Below, piece after piece: positions 12,512 through 14,600 of a stretch of 14,600 bases of DNA. Below the pieces are notes generated by a model that worked only from the letters and a program-made list of their open reading frames with translations, was not told the origin of the DNA and ran no database searches. The position numbers and the translations under genes were made by a program. Origin of the DNA: Smithella sp. Lineage in GTDB: Bacteria > Desulfobacterota > Syntrophia > Syntrophales > Smithellaceae. Within the stretch, counting starts at the first letter, position 1. Every line of letters starts with the position of its first letter. The stretch spans positions 1 through 14,600 of the forward strand of contig JAAZOZ010000291.1 of NCBI GenBank assembly GCA_012797505.1, given 5' to 3'.

Positions 12512-12540
12512 AGAGCGCCGGACGTCTGATCCGGCGCTCT
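12512..12540 (-). terminator. Strong intrinsic terminator of the leftward regulator operon
   Basis: AGAGCGCCGGA (12512-12522) and TCCGGCGCTCT (12530-12540) form a perfect 11-bp stem around a seven-base loop. Read leftward, it is followed by TTTATTTTT, a good U-tract; read rightward it is followed by GCCGTCTTAG, so termination in that direction should be weaker. It begins directly after the stop codon of the convergent rightward gene. Confidence 0.8.
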
Positions 12541-12566
12541 GCCGTCTTAGCCGGCCAATCCGCCTC

Positions 12567-13391
12567 TTATGAAAATAATTCCGAAATGCTTCCCGAGACA
12601 ACCTTTGTGCCCGCCGGCAACGGTTCGGCCCCACAGACAGGCAGAAAGATTTTGAAGGTGAGTTTGCCCGCCTCTTTGTTTTCCGCCGCGGCGCATCCGC
12701 CGTAAACGGAAAGAATGGCTTCTGCCGTGGACAGGGTTCGGAAAACGGCGCTTTCGCCCCGGTCCGCCGGAGGGCTTCCTCTGCCTTCGATTTCAACACA
12801 CGCATAGGCGGGCCCTGCGACGCGTGAAAAAAAGTCCTGATCCGGAAGGGTTTCCGTTCCAACCGTTCCCGCACGAAAAGATAAGGCAGCCGGCGCCCCT
12901 CCGAAGAATTCCCCTGCCCCTTTGATCAGGTTGACCAAAACCTGCTGCAGCAGGTCGGGGCTGATACGGACTGACGGACCGCAACGGGGCAGATCGGTTT
13001 CCATCCGCGTGTTGGGCGGAACCATCGCCCGGAAAACAGGCAGAAACCGCAAACAGGCCCCGGATATGTCCAGCGGCGCTTGCCCGGATGCGCCGTAGCC
13101 CAGACAAAAACCCATACTGCCTGTCAGCCACCGGCAGATCTCCGCCGCCTGACAGGCGGACTTCATGGCTTCGGTAAGCAGCCGGAAAGGCTTTCCATCC
13201 TTCGGCAGTTTATCCATCGCCATCTCCATATTGAGCAGAATCCCGACAAAATGATGATTGAAAAGATGAGCCATCCCCGATGCCATGGCATGGGAAGGAT
13301 CGGTTTTCTGAAACGGTTGGTCGGCCTTAACGACGTCTGTACCCTTTGCGTGCTTTTGTTTGAATTCAACTGCCTGATGAAGCGCCTCCAT
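12567..13391 (-). CDS. Degenerate histidine-kinase-like protein
   Basis: The 274-aa soluble protein has the two-part layout of a kinase transmitter. Residues about 36-95 resemble a dimerisation/phosphoacceptor domain, with H42 in GMAHLFNHHFVGILLNMEMA echoing the usual GIAHDFNN. Residues about 140-252 resemble an HATPase domain. Key ATP motifs are altered: the N-box reads NLIKGAGEF with the second Asn replaced by Gly158; the DxGxG box is IEGRGS; the GTGLGL lid motif is missing. The end GKLTFKIFLPV is kept. It has no sensor or membrane segment. It lies 35 nt after the PAS-LuxR gene on the same strand, so a shared pathway is likely, possibly by protein binding and not catalysis. The ribosome site is weak, with GGAA close to the ATG and AGAGGAA further up. 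Confidence 0.7.
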   Translation of the reverse strand: MEALHQAVEFKQKHAKGTDVVKADQPFQKTDPSHAMASGMAHLFNHHFVGILLNMEMAMDKLPKDGKPFRLLTEAMKSACQAAEICRWLTGSMGFCLGYGASGQAPLDISGACLRFLPVFRAMVPPNTRMETDLPRCGPSVRISPDLLQQVLVNLIKGAGEFFGGAPAALSFRAGTVGTETLPDQDFFSRVAGPAYACVEIEGRGSPPADRGESAVFRTLSTAEAILSVYGGCAAAENKEAGKLTFKIFLPVCGAEPLPAGTKVVSGSISELFS

Positions 13392-13426
13392 AAGTTTCCG
13401 GGTTCCTCTTCGCTTTTACGATCTTT

Positions 13427-14347
13427 TCATAAGATGGATTGCAGATGGGCGCGAAGATTGACTTTCGTGTTCCGCAGATCCAATTTCTTGCGAATATTGT
13501 TGCGATGCGTCGCAATCGTGTTTGCCGACGTGTTGAGGATATCGGCAATTTCTTTGGTCCCTCTCCCGCTTCGGATCAGATCGGCAATTTGGATTTCCTG
13601 CGGGGTGAGATTCGAATGGGTGAGAAGCAGGCTGGTCACAAACGAAGACAAAACATCCTTCAGGCTGTTCTCCAGGCCCTTCAGGTGTTTTCGCTGCCCG
13701 GCGTTCAGGTTCGACGCCCGCAGCTTCTTCAGATGAGGGATGACCAGATCCTGAAGGTTGGCCTTCAGCTTATCCTCCACAACATTTTGCGCTTCATTCC
13801 CGGAATGGATGAATACGCTCACGAACGGATTGGTTTTCTCCGGATTTTCAGCCAAAAGCCTGCGCTTGTTTTCGTCTTTCTTCTGTCCCGGCATATCAAA
13901 AGCCGTCCCCACGAGGCAGGTTGTATTGCGATAGACGACCCGTCGGGAATTGAAAAATAACGCCCGGCGCGTCCCGTCTTTAAAAACGATATCCACTTGA
14001 GAAGCATGCTCGCCGAGGCGAAAAATCTTTCCTATTTCTTCAGTGATCACGATGCGCTGGGACTCGTCAAGAAAGTCCAGGACCGACATTCCCTGAAGCT
14101 CTTCATGGGAAAGGCCGGACGCCGTCCGGAAGTTGTCGTTCCAGAGGACCAGTCTTAATTGCTGATCCATCACGTAAAACCATCCGGGAAGGCTCTCGAT
14201 AATTTTTTTGTTGAAGCCGCCTTCTCTGAACCATGGATTACGGGCCTGGTTGAAATCCAAAACCGGAAAAGGCAATGAGTCTTTTCCGTCAGAAATGAAG
14301 GCCTCCTCTGCCGGGTTTCCGTCTTCGCAGGACGGTATGTTTTTCAT
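13427..14347 (-). CDS. PAS domain LuxR-type transcriptional regulator
   Basis: The 306-aa cytoplasmic protein has a PAS sensor fold at about 44-155 (IIESLPGWFYVMD, LRLVLWNDNF, DFLDESQR, VFKDGTRRALFF). A helical stretch follows at about 190-240 (LKANLQDLVIPHLKKLR), and a LuxR-type helix-turn-helix lies at about 245-305 (LTPQEIQIADLIRSGRGTKEIA, TIATHRNNIRKKLDLRN). There is no receiver domain and no membrane segment, so it should respond to a cytoplasmic ligand, redox signal or partner through PAS. This architecture is common in Deltaproteobacteria. AGGAGA lies 13 nt upstream of ATG, rather far, inside a hairpin. A promoter about 120 nt upstream drives it together with the kinase-like gene behind it. 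Confidence 0.9.
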   Translation of the reverse strand: MKNIPSCEDGNPAEEAFISDGKDSLPFPVLDFNQARNPWFREGGFNKKIIESLPGWFYVMDQQLRLVLWNDNFRTASGLSHEELQGMSVLDFLDESQRIVITEEIGKIFRLGEHASQVDIVFKDGTRRALFFNSRRVVYRNTTCLVGTAFDMPGQKKDENKRRLLAENPEKTNPFVSVFIHSGNEAQNVVEDKLKANLQDLVIPHLKKLRASNLNAGQRKHLKGLENSLKDVLSSFVTSLLLTHSNLTPQEIQIADLIRSGRGTKEIADILNTSANTIATHRNNIRKKLDLRNTKVNLRAHLQSIL

Positions 14348-14349
14348 CG

Positions 14350-14393
14350 CGGTTGAAATCTCTCCTGAAAAAAGCTCCTTTTTCTTACAACCG
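14350..14393 (-). promoter_or_regulatory. Leader hairpin enclosing the ribosome site of the PAS-LuxR gene
   Basis: On the leftward transcript CGGTTG (14393-14388) can pair with CAACCG (14355-14350), ending two bases before the ATG. The enclosed loop holds AGGAGA (14366-14361), the only good ribosome site. Further up the leader, TGCCGG-AAA arms at 14456-14429 form another stem with a single bulge. Together they could modulate translation, but no known riboswitch class is recognised. Confidence 0.35.
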
Positions 14394-14473
14394 TCGCGGC
14401 AATAAACTTCGGCCGCCAGGATTCCGCGTGCCGGAAAGTTCGACGTTTTCCCGGCAAGAAATTATTGGGGCAA

Positions 14474-14502
14474 ATAAAACCGCCTATGGAAACACTTGTC
14501 AA
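14474..14502 (-). promoter_or_regulatory. Sigma-70-type promoter of the PAS-LuxR operon
   Basis: Reading leftward, a perfect TTGACA (14502-14497) is followed after exactly 17 bp by TTTTAT (14479-14474), a 4/6 match to the -10 box. Transcription would start near 14467 and give a leader of about 120 nt before the ATG at 14347. Confidence 0.6.
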
Positions 14503-14535
14503 CGAGAGAGATTAATGAAATTTTATAGAGATATT

Positions 14536-14552
14536 ATGTATGGAATATACAT
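14536..14552. repeat. Inverted repeat in the right-hand divergent promoter region
   Basis: ATGTAT (14536-14541) and ATACAT (14547-14552) are a perfect 6-bp inverted repeat with a 5-bp spacer, in an AT-rich stretch between the leftward promoter and the rightward ribosome site at the edge. The size and position suit an operator, but no regulator family is recognised. Confidence 0.3.
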
Positions 14553-14593
14553 GGTAATAAATTTTGTTTTTGAGAAAAAGGAAACAAGAAATC

Positions 14594-14598
14594 GGAGG
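14594..14598 (+). promoter_or_regulatory. Ribosome-binding site of a gene starting beyond the right edge
   Basis: GGAGG followed by CG closes the window after about 90 bp of AT-rich DNA with no open frame of note. A start codon would be expected a few bases outside, so a rightward gene divergent from the PAS-LuxR operon is likely. Confidence 0.45.
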
Positions 14599-14600
14599 CG

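Noticed and set aside
14370..14470. Possible sigma-54 promoter upstream of the PAS-LuxR gene (GGC and TTGC words).
   Set aside because: The GG and GC elements are not the required 10 bp apart. A sigma-70-type promoter with ideal 17-bp spacing is present instead.

Overview
The window looks like chromosomal DNA from a GC-rich Gram-negative anaerobe. Deltaproteobacteria/Desulfobacterota, perhaps near the Syntrophales, is the best guess. The grounds are a short MetH without a reactivation domain, a PAS-LuxR regulator of a type common in that group, a TonB protein and an OmpA-type peptidoglycan anchor. This is judgement from recognised protein styles; no database search was possible.

Left part, about 1-2340, is accessory DNA. 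A complete tRNA-Ala(CGC) with its own promoter and terminator is followed by a hicA-hicB toxin-antitoxin pair. Beyond hicB lies a second, decayed copy of the tRNA 3' end plus its terminator. HicAB is therefore bracketed by roughly 80-bp direct repeats, like a tRNA-targeted island that has lost its integrase. Next comes a 580-bp AT-richer non-coding stretch holding a 63-bp imperfect dyad that resembles a decayed integron attC site. It is followed by an overlapping pair, a 60-aa protein and a small nucleotidyltransferase, which resembles a toxin-antitoxin module.

Middle part, about 2340-12510, is dense housekeeping-type sequence. A leftward YkgJ-type cysteine-cluster gene diverges from a D-Ala-D-Ala-ligase-like ATP-grasp gene. 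After that, metH, a tonB-like gene, pyrE, a DUF3047-OmpA fusion and a PreP-type M16 protease run rightward with 1-nt and 4-nt overlaps or gaps below 30 nt, so they are probably one transcript. A composite Cys-rich reading frame with an internal ribosome site closes the group.

Right part, about 12510-14600, is a leftward pair: a PAS-LuxR regulator followed by a histidine-kinase-like protein whose ATP-binding motifs are degenerate. A good promoter, a structured 120-nt leader and a strong terminator frame it. A ribosome site at the right edge announces a divergent gene outside the window.

Most worth following up: the tRNA-bracketed HicAB segment with the attC-like dyad; the PAS-LuxR/pseudokinase pair; the DUF3047-OmpA fusion between pyrE and the M16 protease; and the composite 182-codon frame.
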